Notes under the pieces: model-generated | Database searches by the model: none | Seen by the model: only the letters and a program-made list of their open reading frames with translations | Told to the model about the DNA's origin: nothing | Source: Spirabiliibacterium mucosae | Lineage (GTDB): Bacteria; Pseudomonadota; Gammaproteobacteria; Enterobacterales; Pasteurellaceae | Reading direction: 5' to 3' | DNA: 64,000 nt | NCBI RefSeq assembly: GCF_014884965.1 | Contig: NZ_JABTBO010000010.1 | Coordinates: forward strand, 1-64,000 | Made by a program: the position numbers and the translations under genes | Shown: positions 53,353 through 63,012 of the stretch, in pieces | How positions within the stretch are numbered: the stretch's first letter is position 1 | Layout: each line of letters opens with the position of its first letter

Positions 53353-54312
53353 TTACATCCAGCCACGCTCTTTGTAGTAACGTTCAGCACCTGGGTGAAG
53401 TGGTGCAGACAAGGCATTTTTGATCATGTCTTGTTCTTTTAAGTTTGCAAATGCTGGGTGCAAGCGTTTGAAACGATCAAAGTTGTCAAACACCGCTTTC
53501 ACCACTTCATAGACTTTATCTTCACCCACATTGGCTTGGGTGACCAATGTGGCATAAACCCCGAAAGTCTCGGTTGGTTTGTCAGAACCTTTATACAAGC
53601 CACCTGGAATGGTTGCTTTGGCGTAATATGGGAACTCAGCCACTAATTTGTCGATAGCCTCGCCTGTCACTGGCACCAAGTGCGCAGCACAAGAGGCGGC
53701 CGCTTCTTTCAATGCACCGTTTGGATGGCCGACGTTATAGGTGATGGCATCGAGGTTATTGTCACACATCACGGAAGCCATTTCAGCCGGTTTGAGCTCA
53801 GAGGCCACTTTAAACGCGCTGTCATCCCAACCTTTGGCGTTGAGGATCACGTTCATCGTTGCACGCGTACCAGAGCCTGGGTCGCCGACGTTGACACGTT
53901 TGCCTTTGAGGTCATCAAAGTTTTTGATGCCAGAGTCATCGCGCGCCATTACAGTGAACGGCTCAGGGTGAATAGAGAAAATGGCTCTAAGTTGATCGTT
54001 TTTCTTGTCTTTGAAGGTGCTTGACCCATTGTAGGCGTGGTATTGCCAGTCGGATTGCACAATACCCATGTCAAATTGGTTGCTGGCAATGGCGTTGAGG
54101 TTGCCCACCGAGCCACCGCTTGACGGCGCGTTACATTTGATGCCTGTTTTGGCGGAATCGCGATTCACTAATTGGCAGACAGATTGCCCCACCACATAAT
54201 AAACCCCAGTTTGGCCACCTGTACCGATGGTGATGAATTTATCTTCCGCCATTACTGCAGCAGAAGACACCATAAGACCTGTAATTAAAGATAACTTAAA
54301 GAGTTTCTTCAT
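53353..54312 (-). CDS. TAXI-family TRAP transporter solute receptor
   Basis: This periplasmic receptor delivers substrate to the fused permease. The signal peptide is MKKLFKLSLITGLMVSSAAV with cleavage after AVMA; the mature chain starts EDKFITIGTGGQTGVYYVVG, the TAXI hallmark, followed by APSSGGSVGNLNAIASNQFD, VNVGDPGSGTRATMNVIL and ITYNVGHPNGALKEAA. Length is 319. The few studied TAXI receptors bind glutamate or related C5 dicarboxylates; whether this one does is not known. AGGAG is well placed before the ATG. Confidence 0.94.
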   Translation of the reverse strand: MKKLFKLSLITGLMVSSAAVMAEDKFITIGTGGQTGVYYVVGQSVCQLVNRDSAKTGIKCNAPSSGGSVGNLNAIASNQFDMGIVQSDWQYHAYNGSSTFKDKKNDQLRAIFSIHPEPFTVMARDDSGIKNFDDLKGKRVNVGDPGSGTRATMNVILNAKGWDDSAFKVASELKPAEMASVMCDNNLDAITYNVGHPNGALKEAAASCAAHLVPVTGEAIDKLVAEFPYYAKATIPGGLYKGSDKPTETFGVYATLVTQANVGEDKVYEVVKAVFDNFDRFKRLHPAFANLKEQDMIKNALSAPLHPGAERYYKERGWM

Positions 54313-54382
54313 ATTCTCTCCTATGTTGTGTTTATAATCAGTGTGTTACTGACAAAGAAGGCAAGCTCCGAGATAAGCTTAA

Positions 54383-54399
54383 TTGATAACATATATCAA
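54383..54399. promoter_or_regulatory. Inverted repeat upstream of the TAXI operon
   Basis: TTGATA-N5-TATCAA is a perfect 17-bp dyad about 70 bases before the receptor start. It resembles an FNR half-site pair with wrong spacing, so a different regulator is more likely. Confidence 0.35.
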
Positions 54400-54485
54400 A
54401 CGTTATGTAAAAATCAACTACAATTGCGAAACATCTCGGATCAAATGTAAATTTTTTGCGTTTGCTCTCAAATTTGAACGAAATT

Positions 54486-55259
54486 TTAAGCAATAGCTAG
54501 CCAAACCTCACTTTGTGCGTATTTATTTAGTGATCTGTGCATATCCAGCGCACTCAGCGCCAACTGCCAACGCATATCAAGTCCCGCTTGACATAAAATA
54601 GACTGACCTGTTATCGGGTGAGTAAAGCATAATTCGCTTGCATGCAACATCAAGCCTGTTGCGCCAATATACTGAGCAAAAGTGCGGTTTTGGCGCAAAT
54701 CGCCATACACGGTATCGCCAATGATAGGGTGACGGAGATGTTTCATATGGCGGCGAAGTTGGTGTTTGCGTCCCGTTTGTGGCCTGAGTATCACCAGCGT
54801 ATAACGAGAGGTGGGATAGCGTTCATTGCTGGCAAAAGGCATCTCGGCGTGCAAAAGTGCGGTGTACTCCGTTACCGCTTCTTGTGCTGGTTTGTCGGCT
54901 TGGGCAAATTTATCGGCGATTTTATCGTGGCGATGGCTCAGGGCGTAATCCACACTACCCTCCCCCATCAAATAGCCACGCACAATGGCAAGGTAGCTTT
55001 TTTGAATGGTTTTTTGCTCAAATTGCTCGCTGAGCTGGCGCGCCACCGTGTTATTGAGCGCCAGCACCATCACGCCTGAAGTCGGGCGGTCAAGGCGGTG
55101 GACGGTGAACACATGTTGGCCGAGCTGATCACGCAGCGTTTGCATTAAAAACACGCTTTCATGGCGGTCCAACCAGCTACGGTGCACCAGCATATTAGCA
55201 GGCTTGTTGACCACGACAAGGTCGTCGTCGCGGTAGATAATCTCAATCGGCAGTGTCAT
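54486..55259 (-). CDS. truC: tRNA pseudouridine(65) synthase
   Basis: TruC modifies U65 in the T-stem of certain tRNAs. The 257-residue RluA-family protein has IIYRDDDLVVVNKPANMLVH and the catalytic motif FTVHRLDRPTSGVMVLAL near residue 53, then ILRPQTGRKHQLRRHMKHLR and IIGDTVYGD. Its start overlaps the end of yqcC by 17 bases, so the two are coupled, as in E. coli. Confidence 0.93.
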   Translation of the reverse strand: MTLPIEIIYRDDDLVVVNKPANMLVHRSWLDRHESVFLMQTLRDQLGQHVFTVHRLDRPTSGVMVLALNNTVARQLSEQFEQKTIQKSYLAIVRGYLMGEGSVDYALSHRHDKIADKFAQADKPAQEAVTEYTALLHAEMPFASNERYPTSRYTLVILRPQTGRKHQLRRHMKHLRHPIIGDTVYGDLRQNRTFAQYIGATGLMLHASELCFTHPITGQSILCQAGLDMRWQLALSALDMHRSLNKYAQSEVWLAIA

Positions 55260-55563
55260 TGAGCAGTGCTTCTAGGGCATAAATCGGGGTTAAAATGCGC
55301 TCAAGCTGCGCCGTTTCTTTCATCGCCTCTTCAATATAAGGTGAGATGGCAAAATTGCGCGGCAGCGCGGCTTGCGCCTCGAGCAATGCGCGCATACGCG
55401 GGATAAAAATCCACTGCAACCACTCGTGTGGCTCAAGGGTGTCGATAGCAAAAGGTTCTTGGCTGGCCAGGCGACTTGGCTCAGGTGGCTGGCTTTGCCA
55501 CAATTCCAGCGCCACTAAGGCGGCCTCAAGGGCGCTGAGCTGGGTTTCAACGTGTTGGATCAT
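55243..55563 (-). CDS. yqcC: YqcC-family protein
   Basis: The 106-residue protein matches YqcC: LSALEAALVALELWQSQPPE, PFAIDTLEPHEWLQWIFIPR, RNFAISPYIEEAM. Function is unknown. The ATG at 55563 has GAGGA five bases upstream; the ATG at 55578 lacks a ribosome site. Coupled to truC. Confidence 0.85.
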   Translation of the reverse strand: MIQHVETQLSALEAALVALELWQSQPPEPSRLASQEPFAIDTLEPHEWLQWIFIPRMRALLEAQAALPRNFAISPYIEEAMKETAQLERILTPIYALEALLNDTAD

Positions 55564-55698
55564 ATCTGTCCTCATCAAAGTTTTGCGCTATTCTACGTTA
55601 AATCGCGCGCAACGTAAATTTTGCAATTTTTTTGCTGCTTTGTGATAGTATTTTCTCTTTTGCACAAATTCAAGAATATGCCGAAAACACAGGACATC

Positions 55699-56514
55699 AT
55701 GTACCAGCTCACTCTTGGGCAACAGGTGCAATACAAAGCCGAATACGACCGCACGCTGCTCCAAGGTGTGCCGCGTGCGCTGCAGCGCCAAACCTTAGGT
55801 GGCCAACCGCACTTTTGCTTTGGCGTGGATTTATGGACGCTCTATGAACTCTCGTGGCTGAGCCCCACTGGCGTGCCACAGGTGGCGATTGGTGAGGTGG
55901 AAGTGGATGCCATGAGTGAAAATTTAATCGAATCGAAAAGCTTCAAGCTTTATCTCAACAGCTTCAACCAAACCCCTTTTGCCAGTATTGATGCGGTACA
56001 AGCCAGGCTCGAGCAAGATTTGCGTGATTGCGCGCAAGGGGAAGTCAAAGTGCGGTTGCAGCCCCTTGCCCACTACGAACAAACGCCGATAGTTCATTTC
56101 TCAGGCGAGTGCATTGATGACCCTAGTGTTGAGATCAGCACCTATCACTACTCGCCTGAGCTGCTGCGCGATGCTGCCAGCGGCGAGCGCGTAAGTGAAA
56201 CGTTAGTTAGCCATGTGCTGAAATCCAACTGCCTTATCACCTCCCAGCCCGATTGGGGTAGCGTGCAGATTCACTACACTGGCCGCCTGCTTGACCGCAC
56301 TTTGCTGTTGCGCTATTTGGTGTCGTTTCGCCAACACAACGAATTTCATGAACACTGCGTGGAGCGCATTTTCCACGACATTATGCACTACGCCAAGCCT
56401 GACAAGCTGTGCGTTTATGCGCGCTACACCCGCCGCGGCGGGCTGGATATAAACCCATTGCGCGCCAATTTTGTGCCTGATACTATTCCCCATGGCCGCC
56501 TTGCACGGCAATAG
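55699..56514 (+). CDS. queF: NADPH-dependent 7-cyano-7-deazaguanine reductase
   Basis: QueF reduces preQ0 to preQ1 in queuosine synthesis. The 271-residue bimodular (YqcD-type) protein has the QueF motif [20 protein letters not shown], which binds NADPH, and the catalytic cysteine in [20 protein letters not shown], with [15 protein letters not shown] downstream. AGGA is four bases before the ATG at 55699; an alternative ATG at 55678 lacks a site. Paired with ppnN as in E. coli. Confidence 0.94.
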   Translation: MYQLTLGQQVQYKAEYDRTLLQGVPRALQRQTLGGQPHFCFGVDLWTLYELSWLSPTGVPQVAIGEVEVDAMSENLIESKSFKLYLNSFNQTPFASIDAVQARLEQDLRDCAQGEVKVRLQPLAHYEQTPIVHFSGECIDDPSVEISTYHYSPELLRDAASGERVSETLVSHVLKSNCLITSQPDWGSVQIHYTGRLLDRTLLLRYLVSFRQHNEFHEHCVERIFHDIMHYAKPDKLCVYARYTRRGGLDINPLRANFVPDTIPHGRLARQ

Positions 56515-56536
56515 CGGCATTAGAGAAGGAGAAAAT

Positions 56537-57901
56537 ATGAGTTCTCATATCATCAACCCGCGCGGGAGCATGGACCAGCTCTCGCATTTGGAAGTCGAGC
56601 TGCTGCAAAAAGGCGCGGCAGGCAATTTATACCCACTTTATCGCAACTGCTCGCTGGCGGTGCTCAACTCGGGCTCTGTCACCGATGACAGCCGCATTTT
56701 GCTGGCTAAATATGCCGATTTTGAAATTGAGCTGATCGCCCGTGAGCGCGGGATTTCCCTGCGGCTCATCAACCCGCCAGAGGATGCGTTTGTCGACAAC
56801 AAATTGATTCGCAATATTCAATACCACCTCTTTGCGGTGCTGCGGGATATTTTGTTTGTGAATGTTATCACCAAGCACAACTCCAACGGCGTGTGTGGCA
56901 GCAACGCGAACAAAATCACCAACTACATTTTCACTATTTTGCGTAACGCCAAAGCGTTGATTGTGGGCGAATCGCCAAATTTGGTGGTCTGCTGGGGTGG
57001 GCACTCCATCGGTGATGTAGAATACGCCTACTGCCGTGCGGTGGGGCTGCAATTGGGCTTGCGTGAGCTCAATATTGTCACCGGCTGTGGCCCGGGTGTG
57101 ATGGAAGCACCGATGAAAGGTGCAGCCATTGGGCATGCCAACCAGCGCTTTAAAAATAGCCGCTTTATCGGCATCACCGAGCCGTCGATCATCGCCTCTG
57201 AGCCGCCGAACCCGATCGTCAACGAGCTCATCATTATGCCCGATATTGAAAAACGCCTTGAGGCCTTTGTGCGCATGGGCCATAGCATTGTGGTCTTCCC
57301 AGGCGGGCCAGGCACGTTTGAAGAGTTGCTCTATATTCTTGGCATCAAGCTCAACCCAGCGAACAAAGACATCCCGCTGCCGCTGTATTTGACCGGCCCG
57401 AAAGAAAGTGCAGATTATTTCGCCACCATTGACCGCTTTATCGGTGATGTGTTTGGGCCAGAGGTGCAATCGCTGTATGAAATCATCATTGACGACCCAG
57501 TGAAACTGGCGCGCGAAGTGAGCCGCAATATGGGCAAAATCCAAAACGCGCGGGCGCAAAGCAATGATTCTTATGGCTTCAACTGGCGGTTGGATATTGC
57601 TGAGGCCTTCCAGCAGCCGTTTGAGCCAACGCATGAAAACATGAGTGGCCTGGATTTGCACTTAGAGCAAAGCAAAGCGGATTTGGCAGCCAATTTACGC
57701 CGGGCGTTTTCAGGCATTGTGGCGGGTAACATCAAGCCGGATTACATCGAAAAAGTCGAGCAACTCGGCCCGTATGAGCTCCACGGTGACCCAATGTTGC
57801 TTGAGAAGATGGACCAAGTGCTTAAAGATTTCATCACCCAAGACCGCATGAAGCTGCCAGGCGGTGATGCCTACCAGCCGTGTTATAAAATCATGAAATA
57901 A
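56537..57901 (+). CDS. ppnN: Pyrimidine/purine nucleotide 5'-monophosphate nucleosidase
   Basis: PpnN (YgdH) cleaves nucleoside monophosphates to base and ribose 5-phosphate and is stimulated by (p)ppGpp in E. coli. The 454-residue protein has an N-terminal regulatory region and a LOG-type Rossmann domain with [38 protein letters not shown] and the motif [24 protein letters not shown] precedes the ATG at 56537. It follows queF after 22 bases. Confidence 0.94.
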   Translation: MSSHIINPRGSMDQLSHLEVELLQKGAAGNLYPLYRNCSLAVLNSGSVTDDSRILLAKYADFEIELIARERGISLRLINPPEDAFVDNKLIRNIQYHLFAVLRDILFVNVITKHNSNGVCGSNANKITNYIFTILRNAKALIVGESPNLVVCWGGHSIGDVEYAYCRAVGLQLGLRELNIVTGCGPGVMEAPMKGAAIGHANQRFKNSRFIGITEPSIIASEPPNPIVNELIIMPDIEKRLEAFVRMGHSIVVFPGGPGTFEELLYILGIKLNPANKDIPLPLYLTGPKESADYFATIDRFIGDVFGPEVQSLYEIIIDDPVKLAREVSRNMGKIQNARAQSNDSYGFNWRLDIAEAFQQPFEPTHENMSGLDLHLEQSKADLAANLRRAFSGIVAGNIKPDYIEKVEQLGPYELHGDPMLLEKMDQVLKDFITQDRMKLPGGDAYQPCYKIMK

Positions 57902-57914
57902 GCACCATAAAAAA

Positions 57915-57940
57915 ACCGCACTTTTCAAAGTGCGGTTTTT
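57915..57940. terminator. Bidirectional terminator between ppnN and kdpC
   Basis: ACCGCACTTT and AAAGTGCGGT with T-runs on both strands. It ends both ppnN and the kdp operon. Confidence 0.85.
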
Positions 57941-57958
57941 GTTTGCCTGCGCGTGGGG

Positions 57959-58600
57959 TTATTTAATCAAGCCCATCGCTTTGGCAATTTCCAGGTTAAC
58001 CGCCAGCACGTTGACGGTGTCAGCACCAAACACGCCAAACAATTTGCCAGAGGTGTTGTTGGCAATCATTTGGTTGATTTGCTGCTCGCTTAGGCCTGAG
58101 GCTTTCACGATGCGTGGCACTTGCACAGCCGCCGCTTCAGGTGAGATGTCTGGGTCTAAACCTGAGCCTGAGGCGGTGAGCAAATCCGCTGGGATTTGCG
58201 TTTGCTTGATGTCAGGGTTGCGCGCCAAAAAGGCTTGCAAATCCTGCGCCACGCGCGCTTTGAGCTCTGGGTTAGACGGCGCATAGTTATCAGAGCCTGA
58301 GCTCACGCCCTCAAACTGATCACCACTTAAGGTGACTTGTTCGCCGTTTTTCTCGTCATACATGTTGTAGCCAACAGCCGATGGACGTGACCACAAGTAG
58401 TAGTCGGCATCAAATTGCTGGCCCACATAACGTGCGCCCACGGCTTGGCCGTCAACCATCACCAGGCTCCCTTTGGCTTGATCAGGGAAGAGCCAAGAGG
58501 AAAGTGCGGTCATCGCCAGCGGGTAGCCCAAGCCACAAATGGCCATAAACAGCAGCGAGATAACGATCGCTGGGCGTAAGTTTTGCACAATACTTTTCAT
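57959..58600 (-). CDS. kdpC: Potassium-transporting ATPase subunit KdpC
   Basis: KdpC is a single-span subunit that stabilises the KdpFABC pump. The 213-residue protein has the N-terminal span LRPAIVISLLFMAICGLGYP, then FDADYYLWSRPSAVGYNMYD and SGSGLDPDISPEAAAVQVPR, the most conserved KdpC motif. It is slightly longer than E. coli KdpC (190). AAGGAGAG precedes the ATG. Last gene of the operon. Confidence 0.96.
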   Translation of the reverse strand: MKSIVQNLRPAIVISLLFMAICGLGYPLAMTALSSWLFPDQAKGSLVMVDGQAVGARYVGQQFDADYYLWSRPSAVGYNMYDEKNGEQVTLSGDQFEGVSSGSDNYAPSNPELKARVAQDLQAFLARNPDIKQTQIPADLLTASGSGLDPDISPEAAAVQVPRIVKASGLSEQQINQMIANNTSGKLFGVFGADTVNVLAVNLEIAKAMGLIK

Positions 58601-58610
58601 TCTTCTCTCC

Positions 58611-60668
58611 TTAAAAACCTAATGCTTGCAATAACGGCGCAATGATGATGTCGATGAGTTTAATGCCGATAAATGGCACCACAACACCGCCAAGACCGTA
58701 GATCATCATATTGCGGGCTAACAACTTGCCAGAGGACATTGGGCGGTATTTCACGCCACGCATGGCCAATGGAATCAAGCACGGGATGATAATCGCATTA
58801 AAAATCAACGCAGATAAAATCGCACTTGCAGGCGTTGCTAGGTTCATAATGTTGAGCACTTGCATTTGCGGAATGGCCAACATAAACATCGCTGGAATGA
58901 TGGCGAAATATTTCGCGATATCATTAGCGATAGAGAATGTGGTCAAGCTACCGCGGGTGATCAAAAGCTGTTTACCGATTTCAACCACTTCCAAAATTTT
59001 AGTTGGGTCTGAATCCAGGTCAACCATGTTGGCGGCTTCTTTCGCGGCAGTGGTACCACTGTTCATGGCCAGGCCAACATTCGCTTGCGCCAGCGCTGGG
59101 GCGTCGTTGGTGCCGTCCCCTGTCATGGCGACAATTTTACCTTCAGACTGCTCTTTTTTGATCACATCAATTTTGTCTTCTGGCTTACATTCGGCCACAA
59201 AACCGTCCACGCCAGCTTCTTTGGCGATGGTAGCCGCGGTCAGCGGGTTGTCGCCGGTACACATAATGGTTTTGATACCAATCGCGCGAAGGCGTTCAAA
59301 ACGCTCAACCATGCCAGGTTTCACGGTATCTTTGAGGTAAATCACCCCTAAAATACGGTTGTTTTCACACACGGTGAGTGGTGTACCACCGAGGCCAGAG
59401 ACTTCGCTGACGGTGTCTTCTAAATCGGCTGGAATTTCGCCGCCTTTTTCCAACACATAGTTGCGAATGGCATCACTCGCCCCTTTGCGAATGGCGGTGC
59501 CGTCGGCCAAATTCACCCCACTCATACGAGTTTGTGCGGTAAATTCAATAAACTCGGCATCAGTTTGCTCTGGGGTGTTGTCACCCATATTGCGAGCCAA
59601 CTCGAGTGTTGATTTACCCTCTGGGGTTTGGTCTTTGTAACAGGTTAACACCGCGCAGCGGATCAAATCTTCTTTGCTGGCGTTGCCGACAGGGTAAAAC
59701 TCGGCCGCCATCCGGTTACCAAAGGTGATGGTGCCGGTTTTATCCAAAATCATGGTGTCCACGTCACCACAGGCTTCCACCGCTTTACCAGACATGGCAA
59801 TCACATTAAAGCGTGTCACGCGGTCCATACCAGCAATCCCGATGGCAGAGAGCAAGCCACCGATGGTGGTTGGAATCAAACACACCGCCAGGGCAATCAG
59901 GGTCGAAATAGGCAATTGCACGCCAGAATAGATACTGATTGGGTAGAGCGTGATGATCACAATCATAAAGATAATGGTCAGTGACACCAACAGCGTATTG
60001 AGCGCAATTTCATTTGGGGTTTTCTTGCGTGATGCACCCTCCACCAATGAGATCATGCGATCTAAAAAGCTGTTACCTGGGTCGGCTGTAATTTGGATTT
60101 TCAGCCAGTCAGACACCACGGTTGTCCCGCCGGTGACCGAGCAGAAATCACCGCCCGACTCACGCACCACAGGGGCGGATTCCCCAGTGATGGCGGATTC
60201 ATCAACAGAGGCAATCCCTTCGATGACTTCCCCATCACTTGGGATGACTTCACCGGCAGAAACCATCACGATATCGCCACGTTTAAGCTCACTTGAAGAG
60301 ACCACAGTTTCACTGCCATCGCTGGCCAACAGGCGCGCTTGGGTTTCTTTTTGGGTTTTCTTCAAGCTGGCGGCTTGGGCTTTACCCCGGCCTTCTGCTA
60401 CGGATTCGGCAAAGTTGGCAAACAAAATGGTCACAAACAAAATAACCGCTACGATAATATTGTAAATGCGGGCATTGCTTGAGCTTTCATCGCCAAAAAT
60501 GGCCGGATAAATCGACAACACCACAGTGATGAAAAAGCCGATTTCAACGACAAACATCACCGGATTTTTCATCATATAAAGCGGGTTGAGTTTGGTAAAC
60601 GCCCCCACAATTGCTTGGCGTAAAATCTCTGGTGTAATCAGTTTTTGATTTTGTTTTTTCTTACTCAT
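58611..60668 (-). CDS. kdpB: Potassium-transporting ATPase, catalytic subunit KdpB
   Basis: KdpB is the P-type ATPase that powers uptake. The 685-residue protein has the actuator motif [15 protein letters not shown], the phosphorylation site [16 protein letters not shown], and [20 protein letters not shown], with [18 protein letters not shown] near the end. The seven membrane spans are as in the family. It begins 13 bases after kdpA with GGGGGAGA upstream. Confidence 0.98.
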   Translation of the reverse strand: MSKKKQNQKLITPEILRQAIVGAFTKLNPLYMMKNPVMFVVEIGFFITVVLSIYPAIFGDESSSNARIYNIIVAVILFVTILFANFAESVAEGRGKAQAASLKKTQKETQARLLASDGSETVVSSSELKRGDIVMVSAGEVIPSDGEVIEGIASVDESAITGESAPVVRESGGDFCSVTGGTTVVSDWLKIQITADPGNSFLDRMISLVEGASRKKTPNEIALNTLLVSLTIIFMIVIITLYPISIYSGVQLPISTLIALAVCLIPTTIGGLLSAIGIAGMDRVTRFNVIAMSGKAVEACGDVDTMILDKTGTITFGNRMAAEFYPVGNASKEDLIRCAVLTCYKDQTPEGKSTLELARNMGDNTPEQTDAEFIEFTAQTRMSGVNLADGTAIRKGASDAIRNYVLEKGGEIPADLEDTVSEVSGLGGTPLTVCENNRILGVIYLKDTVKPGMVERFERLRAIGIKTIMCTGDNPLTAATIAKEAGVDGFVAECKPEDKIDVIKKEQSEGKIVAMTGDGTNDAPALAQANVGLAMNSGTTAAKEAANMVDLDSDPTKILEVVEIGKQLLITRGSLTTFSIANDIAKYFAIIPAMFMLAIPQMQVLNIMNLATPASAILSALIFNAIIIPCLIPLAMRGVKYRPMSSGKLLARNMMIYGLGGVVVPFIGIKLIDIIIAPLLQALGF

Positions 60669-60681
60669 GTTCTCCCCCTAA

Positions 60682-62409
60682 TTATCCCCAAATTGTTAAA
60701 TGTTCTGCAATCGGCCCAAGTGCAAGCACTGGGAAGAAAGTTAAGGCTGCAAAAACATAAACAACAAACACGAGAATAATGGCAAAAGAGATAGTGTCTG
60801 TGTGTAATGTGCCTGTGGATTCATTCACAAAGGCTTTTTTCATGATTGAGCCTGCAATCGCCAGCTGCAATGCAATGGAGATGTAGCGACCAAAGAGCAT
60901 CACAAAGCCGGTGGACACGTTCCAAAAGAGCGAGTCATCGCTTAAGCCTTCAAAGCCTGAGCCGTTATTGGCGGCAGATGAGCTGTATTCATACAACACT
61001 TGTGACAGGCCATGGAAGCCTGGGTTGGTAATGCCCTCAAGCCCACCTTGTGTCGCAACAGCAAGCGCTGATGAGGCGAGGATCAACAACGGGTGCACAA
61101 TAATGCAAAGTGCGGTCAGCTTCATTTCACGGCCTTCGATTTTTTTGCCTAAATATTCAGGCGTACGGCCGATCATCAAGCCACAGATAAACACCGCCAA
61201 AATGGCGTATAAAATCATGTTCATCAAGCCCACACCTTTACCGCCGAAGACAACGTTGAGCATCATTTGCAACAATGGCACCATGCCGCCCAATGGGGTT
61301 AAGGTATCGTGCATGTTGTTCACAGTTCCGGTGGTGAATGAGGTGGTGGTGGTTGAGAACATTGCAGATTGAGCAATGCCAAAGCGCACTTCTTTCCCTT
61401 CCATGCTGCCCATCGCTTGATTTAAGCCAATGTTGGACAAAATTGGGTTGCCTTGGCTTTCAGCCCAGTAGCACAGCGCTAATGCCAACAAGAACAAAAT
61501 GCTCATCGCCAAGAAGATGCTGCGGCCTTCACGGCCAAAAAAGCGCACACTCATGCCCCGCGCGGCGGCGTTTTTCGCCATGCGATCTTTCACCATTTTA
61601 CCAAAGGCAATCACACAAGAGCCTGGCAAAATCATCATGGCGTAAAGCTCAATGAGGTTGGTGATGATGTTCGGGTTTTCAATCGGTGTTGATGAGTTTG
61701 CACCGATAAAGCCACCACCGTTGGTGCCGATGTGTTTGATGATTTCAATCGCGGCAGCAGGCCCCATGGCAATCACTTGTTTGTGGCCTTCAAGGGTGTT
61801 GACCACCACATTGGCGTCCATATTTTGTGGCACGCCTTGCCAAACGAGCAACAAGCAGCCGATGACAGACAATGGCAGCATCACCCGGGTGATCACGCGG
61901 GTTAAATCGACATAAAAGTTGCCCATGTTGTCTTTGCTTTTGCCGGCCAAGCCGCGGATAAACGCCATGCACGCAGCATAACCACTGGCGGCGGAGACAA
62001 ACATCATAAAGCAGATGACAATCATTTGTGACAGATAAGACAAGCCAGACTCACCGCTGTAGTGCTGCAAGTTGGTGTTGGTCATAAAGCTGATGATGGT
62101 GTTAAACGCCAAAGACGATTCCATGCCGTCAATCCCATTTGGATTGAACAGCGAAATGCTTTGTCCGCGCAACACGAGATACCCAATCAGCACCATCACC
62201 GCATTGGTTAGCACCAGCGCAACGGCGTATTGCTTCCAGTTCATGGCGCTGTCGTAACGCACACCGATGATTTTGTAAAGCAGGTTATCAATTGGGTTAA
62301 ACACAGGGTCAAACACGGTTTTGTTGCCTTGTGCAATATTGGCTAAGTAATGCCCCATCGGGATTACAATCAGCAAAAAGATGATAAATGTTAAACTCAG
62401 CTGAAACAT
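60682..62409 (-). CDS. kdpA: Potassium-transporting ATPase, potassium-binding subunit KdpA
   Basis: KdpA holds the potassium selectivity filter. The 575-residue protein has about ten spans and four filter loops, with signatures NTIISFMTNTNLQHYSGESG, GTNGGGFIGANSSTPIENP, TTTSFTTGTVNNMHDTLTPL and SSAANNGSGFEGLSDDSLF. E. coli KdpA is 557 residues. AGGAGATTC precedes the ATG, 19 bases after kdpF. Confidence 0.97.
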   Translation of the reverse strand: MFQLSLTFIIFLLIVIPMGHYLANIAQGNKTVFDPVFNPIDNLLYKIIGVRYDSAMNWKQYAVALVLTNAVMVLIGYLVLRGQSISLFNPNGIDGMESSLAFNTIISFMTNTNLQHYSGESGLSYLSQMIVICFMMFVSAASGYAACMAFIRGLAGKSKDNMGNFYVDLTRVITRVMLPLSVIGCLLLVWQGVPQNMDANVVVNTLEGHKQVIAMGPAAAIEIIKHIGTNGGGFIGANSSTPIENPNIITNLIELYAMMILPGSCVIAFGKMVKDRMAKNAAARGMSVRFFGREGRSIFLAMSILFLLALALCYWAESQGNPILSNIGLNQAMGSMEGKEVRFGIAQSAMFSTTTTSFTTGTVNNMHDTLTPLGGMVPLLQMMLNVVFGGKGVGLMNMILYAILAVFICGLMIGRTPEYLGKKIEGREMKLTALCIIVHPLLILASSALAVATQGGLEGITNPGFHGLSQVLYEYSSSAANNGSGFEGLSDDSLFWNVSTGFVMLFGRYISIALQLAIAGSIMKKAFVNESTGTLHTDTISFAIILVFVVYVFAALTFFPVLALGPIAEHLTIWG

Positions 62410-62428
62410 ACGAATCTCCTAAAATAGG

Positions 62429-62506
62429 TTAAAACTGTTCGGGATGCACCAGCGCGTAAAACAGATATAGCACCAGTAAAACAATCATTATTCCAAGTAT
62501 CCACAT
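62429..62506 (-). CDS. kdpF: Potassium-transporting ATPase accessory subunit KdpF (25 aa)
   Basis: The 25-codon frame reads MWILGIMIVLLVLYLFYALV then HPEQF, matching E. coli KdpF in length, single span and ending (YLVYALINAEAF). KdpF acts as a lipid-like stabiliser of the KdpABC complex. AGAGAGGT stands seven bases before the ATG, and kdpA follows closely. Confidence 0.88.
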   Translation of the reverse strand: MWILGIMIVLLVLYLFYALVHPEQF

Positions 62507-62518
62507 ATTTACCTCTCT

Positions 62519-62617
62519 CTATTCTTTCGCATTAAGTTGGCTTTGACACCACGCTATGAGAACGAAAATTAGTCCATAACCTAAAACCATTGCAATTAAC
62601 ATTGCGACATCGAGCAT
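62519..62617 (-). CDS. Small membrane protein heading the kdp operon (32 aa)
   Basis: CCAGGAGGTGAAAT, a near-perfect ribosome site, precedes an ATG and a 32-codon frame: MLDVAMLIAMVLGYGLIFVL then IAWCQSQLNAKE. It is one hydrophobic span with a short polar tail. The stop lies 12 bases before the kdpF start and abuts its ribosome site, so the two are probably translated together. I do not recognise a family. It may be an extra Kdp subunit or regulator. Confidence 0.7.
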   Translation of the reverse strand: MLDVAMLIAMVLGYGLIFVLIAWCQSQLNAKE

Positions 62618-62658
62618 ATTTCACCTCCTGGTTTGATTGAGAAATTGATTCTGCCCTT

Positions 62659-62686
62659 AAAAAAAATAGCCTCCATGGTGTGGAGG
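62659..62686 (-). promoter_or_regulatory. Terminator-like hairpin in the kdp leader (possible attenuator)
   Basis: On the minus strand CCTCCA, CACCA loop, TGGAGG, then CTA and eight T residues lie about 40 bases before the first small ORF. The upstream sensor gene has its own terminator, so this one stands inside the kdp leader. Read-through control of kdp transcription is possible. The rest of the 62687-62974 gap is AT-rich with no gene seen. Confidence 0.55.
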
Positions 62687-62974
62687 TCATATCATGATTT
62701 TGTCTATGAAATACTCAATTTTTACTGTTTTACTGTTTGTTTTTTCTCCGTTAAAAATTCAACATCGGCGATAGTACTCCTTTAAAATAAAAAAACAACC
62801 CAAATAGTTAAGTTTTGTGATTTTTACGATTTAACGCACTTTTAGTGATTTTTAGCGTATTTTAAGCGCAAAATTTCATTATTTCGTAAACGATATAGCG
62901 GTTTCAAAATAATCAAAATGCACAAATTTTAGGCAAACAAACCGCACTTTGAGAAATTTTTTGTGACGCAGTGC

Positions 62975-63004
62975 AAAAAAATGGCCCTGCCAGTGCAGAG
63001 CCAT
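62975..63004 (-). terminator. Terminator after the KdpD-like gene
   Basis: Minus-strand ATGGC-x-CTGC / GCAG-x-GCCAT hairpin followed by seven T residues, a few bases beyond the stop codon. Confidence 0.8.
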
Positions 63005-63012
63005 TTGCGCGA

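Noticed and set aside
56627-57661. Long open frame of 344 codons opposite ppnN
   Set aside because: It mirrors the codon pattern of ppnN, has no recognisable domains and no ribosome site; ppnN is fully conserved on the other strand.
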